Shown here: one piece after another, positions 30,060 to 39,111 of the stretch
Layout: each line of letters begins with the position of its first letter
Numbering within the stretch: the stretch's first letter is position 1
Assembly: GCF_008973825.1 (NCBI RefSeq)
Contig: NZ_WCHR01000016.1
Span: forward strand, 341,946 to 405,945
Reading direction: 5' to 3'
DNA: 64,000 nt
Origin: Gemmobacter serpentinus
Lineage (GTDB): Bacteria; Pseudomonadota; Alphaproteobacteria; Rhodobacterales; Rhodobacteraceae
The notes under the pieces: model-generated
Told to the model about the DNA's origin: nothing
Database searches by the model: none
The model's input: only the letters and a program-made list of their open reading frames with translations
Translations under genes and position numbers: made by a program

Positions 30060-30740
30060 TGACCATCGGTTTCCGCATCTTGGTGCGCGCGCGCGCCGTC
30101 CCGGCGGAGCTTGTCGCGCGCTTTGCCGCACTTCCGGTCGCCAATGTCAGCGACAGCATGTCCCGCATTGCTGCGGCAGGCCCCGCCTGACCCGGATGCA
30201 TCGTGACGGCGTGCTGGCCGGGCCCGCCCTGACGGTGAAAACCCGCCCGGGCGACAATCTGATGCTGCACAAGGCCATCGACATGGCGCAGCCGGGCGAT
30301 GTCATCATCTGTGATGCGGAGGGGATCTGACCAATTCGCTGATGGGCGAGCTGATGCTGGCCCATGCGGTCAACCGTGGTGTGGCGGGTTTCGTGCTGAA
30401 CGGGGCGATCCGGGATGCCGACGTGTTTCTGGCGACCAATCTGCCGGTCTTTGCCGCGGGCATCACCCATCGCGGCCCCTATAAGGACGGCCCCGGCGAG
30501 ATCAACGTGCCGATTGCCATCGCTGACAGGGTGATCGCGCCCGGCGATCTGATCCTTGGCGATGCCGATGGCGTGGTTTCGGTGCCGTTTGACGCAGTCG
30601 AGGCAGTCTATGCCCGCACCGTCGCCAAGCAGGAAGCCGAACAAAAGCTGATGGAGGCAATCAAGGCCGGCACCACCGACAGATCATGGATCGACGCGGC
30701 ATTGCGCCGCTTGGGCTGCGAAATCCCGCAAGGGGTGTAG
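30060..30740 (+). pseudogene. RraA-like aldolase/regulator, two frameshifts
   Basis: Three segments of one RraA-family protein lie in frames 0, 1 and 0. Segment 1 runs from ATG 30060 to a TGA at 30188 (LVARFAALPVANVSDSMSRI). Segment 2 begins LTRMHRDGVLAGPALTVKTR and ends ICDAEGI at 30330. Segment 3 begins MGELMLAHAVNRG and ends at 30740. The first break needs one base added near the CCCC run at about 30180; the second needs one base removed from GGGG at about 30323. Relatives are 4-hydroxy-4-methyl-2-oxoglutarate/oxaloacetate-type lyases. Both breaks lie in homopolymers, so read error must be excluded. Confidence 0.82.
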
Positions 30741-30786
30741 GAAGAGGGCGCGGGAGAGGCGCCGGGCAATCAGGGAGGAGACACGG

Positions 30787-31083
30787 ATGAAACGGCTAAC
30801 ATCGGCAGCACTGGCTGCTGCATTCACGATGTTTGGCGCAGGTGTGGCGCAGGCAGACTGGCCGACAGATCGGCCGATCAACCTGATCGTGTCCTTCGCG
30901 CCCGGCGGCGGCACCGATATCATGCTGCGGGCGCTTGCCCTCAATCTGGAGGCCGATCTGGGCAGCCAGATCCCGGTGATGAACCGCCCCGGGGCTGCGG
31001 GCAAGATCACCTATACGGCGCTTTCGCAGGAACCGGCGGATGATTACACCATCTCCTCGCTGAACACGCCGGGCTTCCTGCCC
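30787..31083 (+). pseudogene. TctC-type solute-binding protein, truncated
   Basis: Only about the first 99 residues of a tripartite tricarboxylate transporter binding protein remain: signal peptide (TSAALAAAFTMFGAGVAQA), PINLIVSFAPGGGTDIMLRAL, and IPVMNRPGAAGKITYTALSQ up to NTPGFLP. The reading frame then continues straight into TctB sequence, so about 200 residues of TctC and the start of TctB have been deleted. GGAGGAG precedes ATG 30787. Confidence 0.82.
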
Positions 31084-31409
31084 CGCCTTGTCAGCCTGAT
31101 GCTGATCGGAATGGGGGCGCTGGTGGGCGTGCCCGCGCTGCGTCGCCCGGCTGCCGGGATCGAGACGATACGGGTGCGGCCAGGTCGGGTCATCACCTGT
31201 CCATCGTGGTCTTCGCCTATGCGGCGACACATCTGGGCTTTGTGATCGCCTCGCCCGGACTGATCATCGTCGGGTCGCTGGCCGATCCGGGTGTTCGCTG
31301 GCGTCAGGTGCTGGCGCTGGCCATCGGCCTCACGCTGTTCGGGGCCCAGGTCTTTGTCTGGGGTCTGGGTGTGCAGGTGCCGCTCTGGCCACCATTCCTT
31401 CCGATCTGA
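31084..31409 (+). pseudogene. TctB-type small membrane subunit, truncated and frameshifted
   Basis: The C-terminal part of TctB. First [20 protein letters not shown] in the TctC frame, then after one missing base near 31197 the other frame gives [20 protein letters not shown] and [20 protein letters not shown], ending at 31409. Its own start and first helices were lost in the deletion that joins it to TctC. Confidence 0.78.
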
Positions 31410-31483
31410 TCCGCTATCTGCAAGGCCGGCCCCGCCCCGCTGGGCCGGTTCCGCCCAACGTTTCTGCGCCTGGGGAGGGCCGG

Positions 31484-32991
31484 ATGTCATTCCTTGATCT
31501 GCTTCTGATGGGGTTCACCGAAGCCCTGACCTGGCAAAACCTGCTGTTCTGCCTGATCGGTGCCCTGCTGGGCACGCTGATTGGGGTGTTGCCCGGCATC
31601 GGGCCTACGGCGACCATTGCGGTGCTTTTGCCGATCACCTTTTATCTGCCGCCGCTTGCGGGCATCATCATGCTGGCCGGCATCTATTACGGTGCCCAAT
31701 ATGGCGGATCGACCACCGCCATTCTGTCAACCTGCCGGGCGAGGCCTCGGCCGTGGTGACGGCGCTGGATGGCTATCAGATGGCGCAGCAGGGCAGGGCG
31801 GGATCCGCACTGGCCGTGGCCGCACTGGGATCGTTCTTTGCGGGCACGGTTGCGACCTTTGCCATTGCCTTGGCGGGGCCGATGCTGTCGCAATTCGCGC
31901 TGAATTTCGGCCCGGCCGAATATGTCTCACTGATGGTGTTCGGCCTTCTGGCCGCGACAATTCTTGCCAGCGGCTCGGTTCTCAAGGCCATCGGCATGAT
32001 CCTGGTCGGGCTGCTTCTGGGCATGGTTGGCACCGATCAGGAAACCGGGGCAGAACGCCTGACCCTTGGCGCGCTGGAATTGTTTGACGGCATCGATTTC
32101 GTGGTGATCGCCATTGGCCTCTTCGGCTTTGCCGAGATGATTTCCAATCTGGAGCGCACCGGATCCGACAATGTGAAACTGGTGCCTGTCACCCGGCTCT
32201 GGCCCACGCGCGACGATTTCCGCCGCGCTTGGCCCGCCGTGCTGCGCGGCACCGGCATCGGCACCTTTCGTGGTCTGCTGCCGGGCGGTGGGGTGACGCT
32301 GGCCTCCTTTAGTGCCTATTCCCTGGAAAAGAAGGTCTCGCGTCGCCCGCAGGCCTTTGGCCATGGCGCGGTGGAAGGGGTGGCTGCCCCGGAATCCGCG
32401 AATAATGCCGCCGCACAATCCTCGTTCATCCCCCTGTTGACGCTGGGCATCCCGTCCAACAACATGATGGCGATGATGTTGTCGGCCTTCATGATCCATG
32501 GGATCACGCCGGGGCCGACGGTGCTGACCACCCAGCCCGAGATCTTCTGGGGCCTGGTCGCCTCGATGTGGGTGGGCAATGCGCTGCTGGTGCTCATCAA
32601 CCTGCCGATGGTCGGGCTTTGGGTAAAGCTGCTGACCGTGCCCTACCGTCTGCTTTACCCGGCAATCCTGTTGTTCTGCTGCATCGGGGCCTATTCGATG
32701 AACAACCGTATCTTCGATGTGATGCTTGCGGCGGGGTTCGGCTTGCTGGGATACGCTTTCTGCAAGGCGAAATGCGAGCCGGGGCCGCTGCTGCTGGGTT
32801 TTGTCCTTGGCCCGTTGCTGGAGGCAAACCTGCGCCGCACGCTGTTGATCACCCAGGGCGATCCCTCGATCTTTGTCGAACGTCCGATCAGCCTGATCAT
32901 GCTGTTGGCAACCGTGGTGCTGCTGACGCTGATGATCCTGCCCACCTTCCGCAAAACCCGCGAAGAGGCCTTTCAGGAAGAAGAAAGCTGA
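31484..32991 (+). pseudogene. TctA-type large membrane subunit, one frameshift
   Basis: An otherwise full-length TctA (about 500 residues, ten or more membrane helices), broken by one missing base near 31727. Before the break: [19 protein letters not shown] and [14 protein letters not shown]; the next codons should read [20 protein letters not shown], the TctA signature, and do so only after adding a base. The second part is open for 412 residues to 32991. GGGAGGG precedes the ATG. With TctC and TctB also broken, the transporter cannot work even if this break were a sequencing error. Confidence 0.85.
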
Positions 32992-33044
32992 ACGCTTGAG
33001 GCCGAAGGGAGCCCGCCTTCCATCTTGGCCCCTCATCTGTTCCC

Positions 33045-33082
33045 AAATATCCTCGGGGGTCCGGGGGCAGACAGCCCCCGGG
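33045..33082 (+). repeat. interspersed GC-rich palindromic element, copy 2
   Basis: AAATATCCTCGGGGGTCCGG, then GGGCAGACAGCCCCCGGG. The inverted arms CCGGGGGC and GCCCCCGG frame AGACA. It lies between the TctA remnant and the MFS gene, which converge. Confidence 0.75.
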
Positions 33083-33152
33083 CGACATGTCAGACAGAAC
33101 GGGCCGGAGCCATATGGCACCCGGCCCTTCTCATTGCCTGAGATCGCGCGCC

Positions 33153-34844
33153 CTACGGCACCTTCGGCACTTCCAGAATGGGGATATCGTGATAGTCGGT
33201 CACCGCCCGCCTTTCGATCATTCGATGCACGCGCGGACGTTCGGGGCCGCGATGCAGCGTCAGAAGTTTGTCGAAGTTTTCCGCGTCGGAGCGGGTGCGG
33301 CGCTGCTGGTGGCGGAGATATTCGGTCCAGGTCGGGACGTGATAGGCCTCGACCCAGATATCGGGATCCTCCAGATCGCGCATCAGCGCCCATTCGCGCG
33401 CGCCGTCACGCAGTCGGATCTGGCGGCGTTGCGCCATGGCGGCCAGAAAACCTTCGGTATTCTCGGGGGGGATGTTCCAGTCGATCATCACCATCAGCGG
33501 CCCGGACCGCGCTTTGAGGTTCAGCCGCAGCGCCGGGGCGTGGAAGCGGTTGGCGGGGTCCAGATCCACTTCCGGGAAGTCGGGCATCCGGCGGATCAGG
33601 CCAAAGCCCGCACCCAGCAGCATCGTGCTTGCGGCAAGCAGCAGCGCCGCGCGGATGCCGAGGCTTTCCGACAGGCTGCCCCAAAGCCAGCTTCCCATGG
33701 CCATGCCGCCAAAGGTCGCTGTCTGGTAGATCGCCAGCACCCTACCCACCACCCAGCGGGGGCTGGCGAGCTGCGCCGAGACATTGAACAGCGACAGCGC
33801 CAGGACCCAGGCACCGCCGGCAAGAATCAATCCCGGCACGGCCAGCACCGGGCCGGGTACCAGCGCCACCACGGTCGTGCCCAAGGCAAAGCCGCAAAAG
33901 GCGGTGGCGATGACGCGTTCGATCTGCCAGATCCGGCGCAGGGGGGCGCTGAGCAAAGCGCCACCGATAGCCCCTGCACCAAAGGCACCCAGCAGAATCC
34001 CATAGGTCATCGCACCCGCCTGCATCTGGTCGCGGCTGATCGCGGGCAACAGGGCCAGCATGACCACCGCGCCGCCGCCAAACAGGAAGCCACGCAAGAT
34101 GATGGTCAGCAGATTGGGCGACAGCAGCACATAGCGCAGGCCCAGCGTGATCGCGCTGCCAAGGCTTTCGGTCGGCAGGGTTGAGGTGATCTCGGGCCCT
34201 TTCCAGCGCGCCAGCGCATAGATCAGCGCCAGATAGCTGATTGCGTTCAGTGCAAACGCCGCGTGCGGTCCGGCCCAGGCCACAAGCAATCCGCCGATGG
34301 CGGGGCCGACGGATCGCATCAGGTTGAAGCTCATGGAATTCAGCGCAACCGCCTTGGGCAGATCTTCGCGCGGCACGAGATCGCGGACCGAGGCCTGCCA
34401 GGACGGGATGTTCAGCGCGGTGCCAAGGCCCAGCAGGAAGGTGAAGGCCAGAAGTGTCCATGGCCCAAGCACATCTTGCCAGCTGGCCACGGCCAGCAGG
34501 CCCGAGACCACCGCCATGAAGCCCTGCGAAAACAGCATCACGCGGCGGCGGTTGAACAGATCGGCAATCGCCCCTGCGGGGATCGCCAGCAGCATGATCG
34601 GCAAGGTGGTGGAGGCCTGAACCAGCGCGATCATTTCGTGTTGTGCGGTCAGCTCGGTCATGCTCCAGCCGGCACCCACACCCTGCACCAAGGTTCCCAG
34701 ATTGGCGATCAGTGTTGCCGTCCAGATCAGCCGGAAATCTGGATAGCGCAGCGGCGAAAAGGCAGAGTCGCGCGTCGGGGCCGCGGCATCAGTGGGCGAG
34801 GTATTTTGCAAGGCTGCGTCTGGCTTTGGTGGCTGGTCAGTCAT
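33153..34844 (-). CDS. MFS exporter (EntS/DHA3-like) with C-terminal cytosolic domain
   Basis: A 563-residue transporter. Residues about 30-420 hold twelve predicted helices of the MFS_3/EntS type: FRLIWTATLIANLGTLVQGV, IPAGAIADLFNRRRVMLFSQ (the motif-A loop) and PRWVVGRVLAIYQTATFGGM. A further 135 residues after FGLIRRMPDFPEV are soluble and basic (NIPPENTEGFLAAMAQRRQI, ALMRDLEDPDIWVEAYHVPTW), resembling an antibiotic-biosynthesis-monooxygenase/dimeric ferredoxin-like fold. This tail recurs in a subset of bacterial MFS proteins; its job is unknown. Substrate unknown. Single gene. Confidence 0.87.
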   Translation of the reverse strand: MTDQPPKPDAALQNTSPTDAAAPTRDSAFSPLRYPDFRLIWTATLIANLGTLVQGVGAGWSMTELTAQHEMIALVQASTTLPIMLLAIPAGAIADLFNRRRVMLFSQGFMAVVSGLLAVASWQDVLGPWTLLAFTFLLGLGTALNIPSWQASVRDLVPREDLPKAVALNSMSFNLMRSVGPAIGGLLVAWAGPHAAFALNAISYLALIYALARWKGPEITSTLPTESLGSAITLGLRYVLLSPNLLTIILRGFLFGGGAVVMLALLPAISRDQMQAGAMTYGILLGAFGAGAIGGALLSAPLRRIWQIERVIATAFCGFALGTTVVALVPGPVLAVPGLILAGGAWVLALSLFNVSAQLASPRWVVGRVLAIYQTATFGGMAMGSWLWGSLSESLGIRAALLLAASTMLLGAGFGLIRRMPDFPEVDLDPANRFHAPALRLNLKARSGPLMVMIDWNIPPENTEGFLAAMAQRRQIRLRDGAREWALMRDLEDPDIWVEAYHVPTWTEYLRHQQRRTRSDAENFDKLLTLHRGPERPRVHRMIERRAVTDYHDIPILEVPKVP

Positions 34845-35388
34845 GGTGTTCCGAGGGGCCCGTCCATCTGTTGCAACCCGACAATCTGATGCGGGGTGTG
34901 CTGCGTGCGACCGGGTCTGATGGGCGAATGATGGGGGCCTGATGGGGTGAAGTCCAGTGCCCGCATACGCCGCGACGCAGCACAGACGGACCGCGCAAGG
35001 CGCGTCAGATGACCATCATCCGCGAAGGGCAACCAATGATGCGGGCAGGTTTGGGCTTGTTTCCCCCAGTGACCACGAGGCCAGCAAGACGGCCGTTGGG
35101 CAGCAGCGCGCCGATCTGGCATCTGCAAGGCGCGGTCGGCAAGTCCCCTTGCGCTCGACCGGGTTTCAGGGGTGTATTTCGCTGCCGCTTTCATATTTGT
35201 TGGGCCTGACCCACGAACGGATCGGTTTTTCGGCCTTGCTGATTGTGGGGGCATGTTTCGGGATGGCGCGCTTGGGGCCGGGATCTTTCTGCTCGGCACA
35301 GCGATCCATGGCGATCTGGCGATCTGGATCCGTGCCGGGATGGGCCGTCTGCCGGGATAGGATTGAATCGAGGGTTGGAGCGGAAGAT
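34845..35388 (+). other. 544-base gap without a convincing gene
   Basis: The divergent MFS and cutC promoters must lie here. The only protein-like signal is a small membrane-type sequence in two frames (LTHERIGFSALLIVGACFGM in one, then IFLLGTAIHGDLAIWIRAGM ending at TAG 35360 in another), joined if one base is added in the GGGG run near 35275. It may be a broken small gene or chance. Confidence 0.3.
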
Positions 35389-36123
35389 ATGCGCCGGATC
35401 ACGCTGGAAATCTGTGTTGATGACGCGGCGGGGATCGCGGCGGCCAGGGCCGGCGGTGCGGACCGGATCGAGCTTTGCGCGGCGCTGGCGCTTGGCGGGC
35501 TGACACCTTCGCCGGGCCTGATGGCGCAGGCGGCGGGATGCGGTCTGCCCGCGATGGCGATGATCCGCCCGCGCGCGGGGGATTTCTGCTGGACGGCACC
35601 GGAAGTGGAGATGCTCTGCGCCGAAATCCGCGCCAGTCGCGCGGCAGGTCTGGCGGGGGTTGTCATCGGTGCCTCACATTCCGACGGGCGGCTGGACAGC
35701 GATGTGTTGCAGCGTCTGGTGCAGGAGGCGCAGGGGATGGACATCACCTTGCACCGCGCCATCGATCTGGTGCCGGATCCGGAGGCTGCGATGCGGCTGA
35801 TTGAAGGCTTGGGGATCCGGCGGGTGCTGTCATCGGGCGGCGCGGTTCGGGCCGAGGCCGGGATCGCACGTCTGCAGGCCATGGCGCGGGCCGCGCCCCT
35901 GGTCAGCGTGATGCCGGGCGGCGGTGTGTCCGGGACCAACGTGGCGGTCTTTGCGCGTGCCTTGCCGCTGCGCGAAATTCATGGATCGGCCTCTGATCCG
36001 GTGCCGCCACCTGCTTTGGCTGCGGTAACGGCATTCGGCTTTCAGCCGCAAGGCGCGCGCAAGACCGATGCCGCAAAGGTGCGCGCCCTGCGGGGGGCGC
36101 TGGATGGGATTGCCGCAGGCTAA
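35389..36123 (+). CDS. cutC: CutC-family protein
   Basis: A 244-residue TIM-barrel protein. The family N-terminus LEICVDDAAGIAAARAGGAD leads into RIELCAALALGGLTPS; MIRPRAGDFCWT, ASHSDGRLD, TLHRAIDLVPDP and LSSGGAVRAEAGI follow. CutC was linked to copper tolerance in E. coli, but its biochemical role is unsettled. ATG 35389 is the conserved start (MRRITLEICVDDA), with GGAG upstream; the longer open frame is not used. Single gene. Confidence 0.93.
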   Translation: MRRITLEICVDDAAGIAAARAGGADRIELCAALALGGLTPSPGLMAQAAGCGLPAMAMIRPRAGDFCWTAPEVEMLCAEIRASRAAGLAGVVIGASHSDGRLDSDVLQRLVQEAQGMDITLHRAIDLVPDPEAAMRLIEGLGIRRVLSSGGAVRAEAGIARLQAMARAAPLVSVMPGGGVSGTNVAVFARALPLREIHGSASDPVPPPALAAVTAFGFQPQGARKTDAAKVRALRGALDGIAAG

Positions 36124-36495
36124 TCGATCAGTGCGGCCTTTGGGATGCGGGGCACGCCCTTATCGGTGCCGATCGGCAACTGGTCTGATGGATCACCATG
36201 ACAAGGGTCCATTCGGTCGCGCCGCCTTGCGGGGGCAGCATCGTGGCGGATCAGGTTGCGGTCGATCCTGCGGAGGTCGACAGGCAAGGACCGCGCGGTG
36301 CCTTGTGTTTGCGGCGTCGTTACCGCTATCATCCGCGCGAAGGCATGGCAGCGCCCCGCATTCGCCGGATGCGTGCCTACCCGGTGGCAACCCGGCGCAG
36401 CGCCGGATATTCCTGTTCTGGACAGGGAGAGTTCGGAATGCGGCGGGGCCAGATCACGGCATCGGAGCATTCCCATCGCGAAGGAGATAAGGCGC
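36124..36495. other. 372-base gap without a clear gene
   Basis: Between cutC and gnd. The minus strand has a 30-codon frame (36120-36212) ending PIGTDKGVPRIPKAALID, which overlaps the cutC stop and has protein-like composition but no known match. The rest shows no repeat or hairpin I can support; the gnd promoter should be here. Confidence 0.4.
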
Positions 36496-37905
36496 ATGTC
36501 AGAGCACAAGGCGCAGATCGGGCTGATCGGACTTGGCACCATGGGGGCCGCACTCGCGCTCAACATCGCCGAGAAGGGCTTTCCCATCGCGGTCTGGAAC
36601 CGCACGACCGAGGTGACGCGGCGCTTTCATGCCGAGGCCGGGGCGCTGGCCGCGCGGATCATGCCGACCGAAAGTCTTGAGGCGCTGGTTGCGGCCATCG
36701 CGCCGCCGCGCGCCATCATCCTGATGGTGCCTGCGGGCTCCGCAGTGGATGACCAGATCGCGGCGCTGTCGCCGCTGCTGGATCCGCAGGATCTGATCAT
36801 CGATGCGGGCAACGCGAATTTCCATGATACCAATCGGCGCGATGCGGCAGGTCTGGCCATGCGCTTCCTTGGTATGGGCGTGTCGGGCGGCGAAGAGGGC
36901 GCGCGCCATGGTCCGGCCATCATGGGCGGCGGTGCGCCGGAGGACTGGGCGCGCATCGCCCCGATCATGGAAGCGATCGCCGCGCGGGCCGAGGATGGCA
37001 GCGCCTGCGCGACCTGGATGGGTGAGGCAGGTGCCGGGCATTTCGTGAAAGCCGTGCATAATGGCATCGAATATGCCGATATGCAGATGATCGCCGAAGT
37101 CTACGGCGTGATGCGGGACGGGCTGGGCCTGCCTGCCGCAGCGATCGGCGAAACCTTCGCGGGCTGGAATGAGGGCGTGCTGCGTTCTTACCTCGTGGAG
37201 ATTTCTGCAGCTGTCGCACAGGCGGCCGATCCGCTGGGCAGCGGCCCGATGCTGGATGCCATTCTGGATGCGGCGGGCCAGAAGGGCACCGGGCGCTGGA
37301 CCGCGGTGGAGGCGCAGCATCTGGCGGCACCGATCCCGGTGATCGAGGCGGCGGTGATGGCGCGCAATGTCTCGGCCCGGCTGGAGGAGCGTCGCGTGGG
37401 CGAGACGCGGTTTGGTGCCGCGCCGCAGCGTTGCGAGGTGAGCCTTGACGCGCTGGAACAGGCGCTGATCGTCGGCAAGATCCTGTGTTATGCGCAGGGC
37501 TTTGCGATGATCGAGGCGGCGGGGCGCGCCTTTGGCTGGCAGTTGGATCTACCCGCCATTGCACGGGTCTGGCGCGCGGGCTGCATCATCCGGTCGGATA
37601 TGCTGAACGATATGGCGGCGGCGCTGGCAGATGATGCCGGACGCAACCTGATCCTTGCGCCATTCTTTGCCGACAAGATCGAGGCGGGCCTGCCCGCGTT
37701 GCGGCAGGTGGTGGCGCAGGCGGCCCTGCACGGCCATGCCGTGCCTGCGCTTTCGGCGGGCCTGTCGTGGTTTGACATGATGCGCACCGCGCGCGGCACC
37801 GCTAATATGATCCAGGCGCAGCGCGATTTCTTTGGCGCACATGGGTTTGAGCGGCTGGACGGGCAGGATCTGCATCATGGCCCCTGGGGCCAATCGGCGG
37901 GCTGA
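36496..37905 (+). CDS. gnd: 6-phosphogluconate dehydrogenase (decarboxylating)
   Basis: A 469-residue protein converting 6-phosphogluconate to ribulose 5-phosphate and CO2 with NADP+ reduction (pentose phosphate pathway). GLGTMG at 12-17 with WNRTTEV after it fits NADP binding; GMGVSGGEEGARHGPAIMGG and GAGHFVKAVHNGIEYADMQ hold the catalytic Lys and the substrate site. It keeps the long C-terminal helical domain of the homodimer-type enzyme. AAGGAG lies 9 bases before ATG 36496. Many Rhodobacterales rely on the Entner-Doudoroff route, so a full-length gnd is informative. Confidence 0.95.
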   Translation: MSEHKAQIGLIGLGTMGAALALNIAEKGFPIAVWNRTTEVTRRFHAEAGALAARIMPTESLEALVAAIAPPRAIILMVPAGSAVDDQIAALSPLLDPQDLIIDAGNANFHDTNRRDAAGLAMRFLGMGVSGGEEGARHGPAIMGGGAPEDWARIAPIMEAIAARAEDGSACATWMGEAGAGHFVKAVHNGIEYADMQMIAEVYGVMRDGLGLPAAAIGETFAGWNEGVLRSYLVEISAAVAQAADPLGSGPMLDAILDAAGQKGTGRWTAVEAQHLAAPIPVIEAAVMARNVSARLEERRVGETRFGAAPQRCEVSLDALEQALIVGKILCYAQGFAMIEAAGRAFGWQLDLPAIARVWRAGCIIRSDMLNDMAAALADDAGRNLILAPFFADKIEAGLPALRQVVAQAALHGHAVPALSAGLSWFDMMRTARGTANMIQAQRDFFGAHGFERLDGQDLHHGPWGQSAG

Positions 37906-37939
37906 GTCTTGTCCAAGTTGCAAGCGGGCTGAGGGGGCC

Positions 37940-38518
37940 TCAGCCCGCGATTCGCAGCGCGGGCGCTGGGCGTTGCGGATATGTGAGCAGGGGTGCTGCA
38001 CGCTGGGTCAGTTCATCGCGCAGCCGTCGCCCGGTGGGCCAGGGGCCATAGCCCGAGGCCACATTGACATGACCGGCAAAGCCCAGATCCACCAGATCGC
38101 TGCCCCAATGCGAGGCAAGCTGACTGGCACGCGAAAAGCTCATCCATGGATCGTTGCGGCTGGCGACCAGCGTGGTCGGCACCCCAAGCGGGTGCCGCGG
38201 CAGCGTGCCGAACTGGCCGATCCGGGCCTTGCCCTCGGTCTCGGCCGGGGCCACCAGCATCGCCGCGCGCACCCGCAATTGCGGCACAGTGGACAGCACA
38301 CGCGCAATCAGGACTGCACCCAGCGAATGGCCGACCAGCACGCTGTCGGGATGGCGCAGGATCGCGCCCAGCAGTTCCACCTCCCAGACCGCCGGAACCG
38401 GGCGGTCTGGGTTCGACAATTCGACCGTCAGGGCATTGTGTTCGGTCGCGGCCCACCAATGCTGCCAATGCGGTGCGGGCGAGCCATCCAGACCGGGGAC
38501 GAGCAATGTCTTCGTCAT
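37940..38518 (-). CDS. small alpha/beta-hydrolase, RBBP9/YdeN family
   Basis: A 192-residue serine hydrolase. The N-terminus LLVPGLDGSPAPHWQHWWA is the family mark; nucleophile Ser lies in VGHSLGAV (about 62-69), the Asp in ASRNDPWMSF and the His in LGFAGHVNVASG. No lid domain. Substrate unknown; relatives are small esterases or peptidases. Convergent with gnd. An Lrp regulator lies upstream on the same strand, about 120 bases away. Confidence 0.88.
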   Translation of the reverse strand: MTKTLLVPGLDGSPAPHWQHWWAATEHNALTVELSNPDRPVPAVWEVELLGAILRHPDSVLVGHSLGAVLIARVLSTVPQLRVRAAMLVAPAETEGKARIGQFGTLPRHPLGVPTTLVASRNDPWMSFSRASQLASHWGSDLVDLGFAGHVNVASGYGPWPTGRRLRDELTQRAAPLLTYPQRPAPALRIAG

Positions 38519-38637
38519 TTTGGCCTCCTTGGGTGATGACGAGCTCAGTGAAGGTGGAAATAGGCTAGTGCAAAGGTCGTGATTTTTGGTTCCAAATCCC
38601 GTTGGATAAAGGGAAGACCCTTCTCCGGCGGGCGGGA

Positions 38638-39111
38638 TCAGCGGTTGCGGGTATCCACCGGATAGGCGGTGGTGAACTTCATGCGTTCCATCGCGAAATG
38701 CGAGGTCACGTTCTTGATCGGCACGGAATCGGTGAGACGCTTATAGAGGGCGTCGAAGGCAGTCATGTCCGACACGGCAACCCGCAGCAGGTAATCCATT
38801 TCGCCGGCCATACGGTAAACCTCCATGATCTCGGTGATGGAATCGACGGCCTTGCTGAAGGCCGCGCGCCATTCGCTGCCGTGATCGGGCGCCTCGATGC
38901 CGACGAAGATCGTCAGGCCAAAGCCAAGGCGTGCCGGGTCGGCAAGCGCCACCCTTCCGGTCAAGACCCCGGATTCGTTCAGTTTCTGGATCCGTTTCCA
39001 GCACGGGGTCTGCGACAGGCCAACCTTGTCGGCGATCTGTGCGACCGGCATCGAGGCGTCGCGCATCAACTCTGCCACGATTTTGCGGTCAATCAGGTCC
39101 AGGGCTTCCAT
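38638..39111 (-). CDS. Lrp/AsnC-family transcriptional regulator
   Basis: A 157-residue regulator. The winged helix-turn-helix (about 5-60) includes LDLIDRKIVAELMRDASMPV and VGLSQTPCWKRIQKL; the C-terminal RAM ligand domain includes EVYRMAGEMDYLLRV. Such proteins form octamers that respond to amino acids. It lies divergent from the sulfate operon across a 425-base AT-rich gap, so it could act on itself, on that operon, or on the hydrolase downstream; no operator is evident. Confidence 0.93.
   Translation of the reverse strand: MEALDLIDRKIVAELMRDASMPVAQIADKVGLSQTPCWKRIQKLNESGVLTGRVALADPARLGFGLTIFVGIEAPDHGSEWRAAFSKAVDSITEIMEVYRMAGEMDYLLRVAVSDMTAFDALYKRLTDSVPIKNVTSHFAMERMKFTTAYPVDTRNR

Noticed and set aside
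30799..31409. Reading the TctC-TctB chimera as a genuine fused transporter subunit.
   Set aside because: It lacks two-thirds of TctC and is frameshifted after about 50 TctB residues; the neighbours are broken as well.
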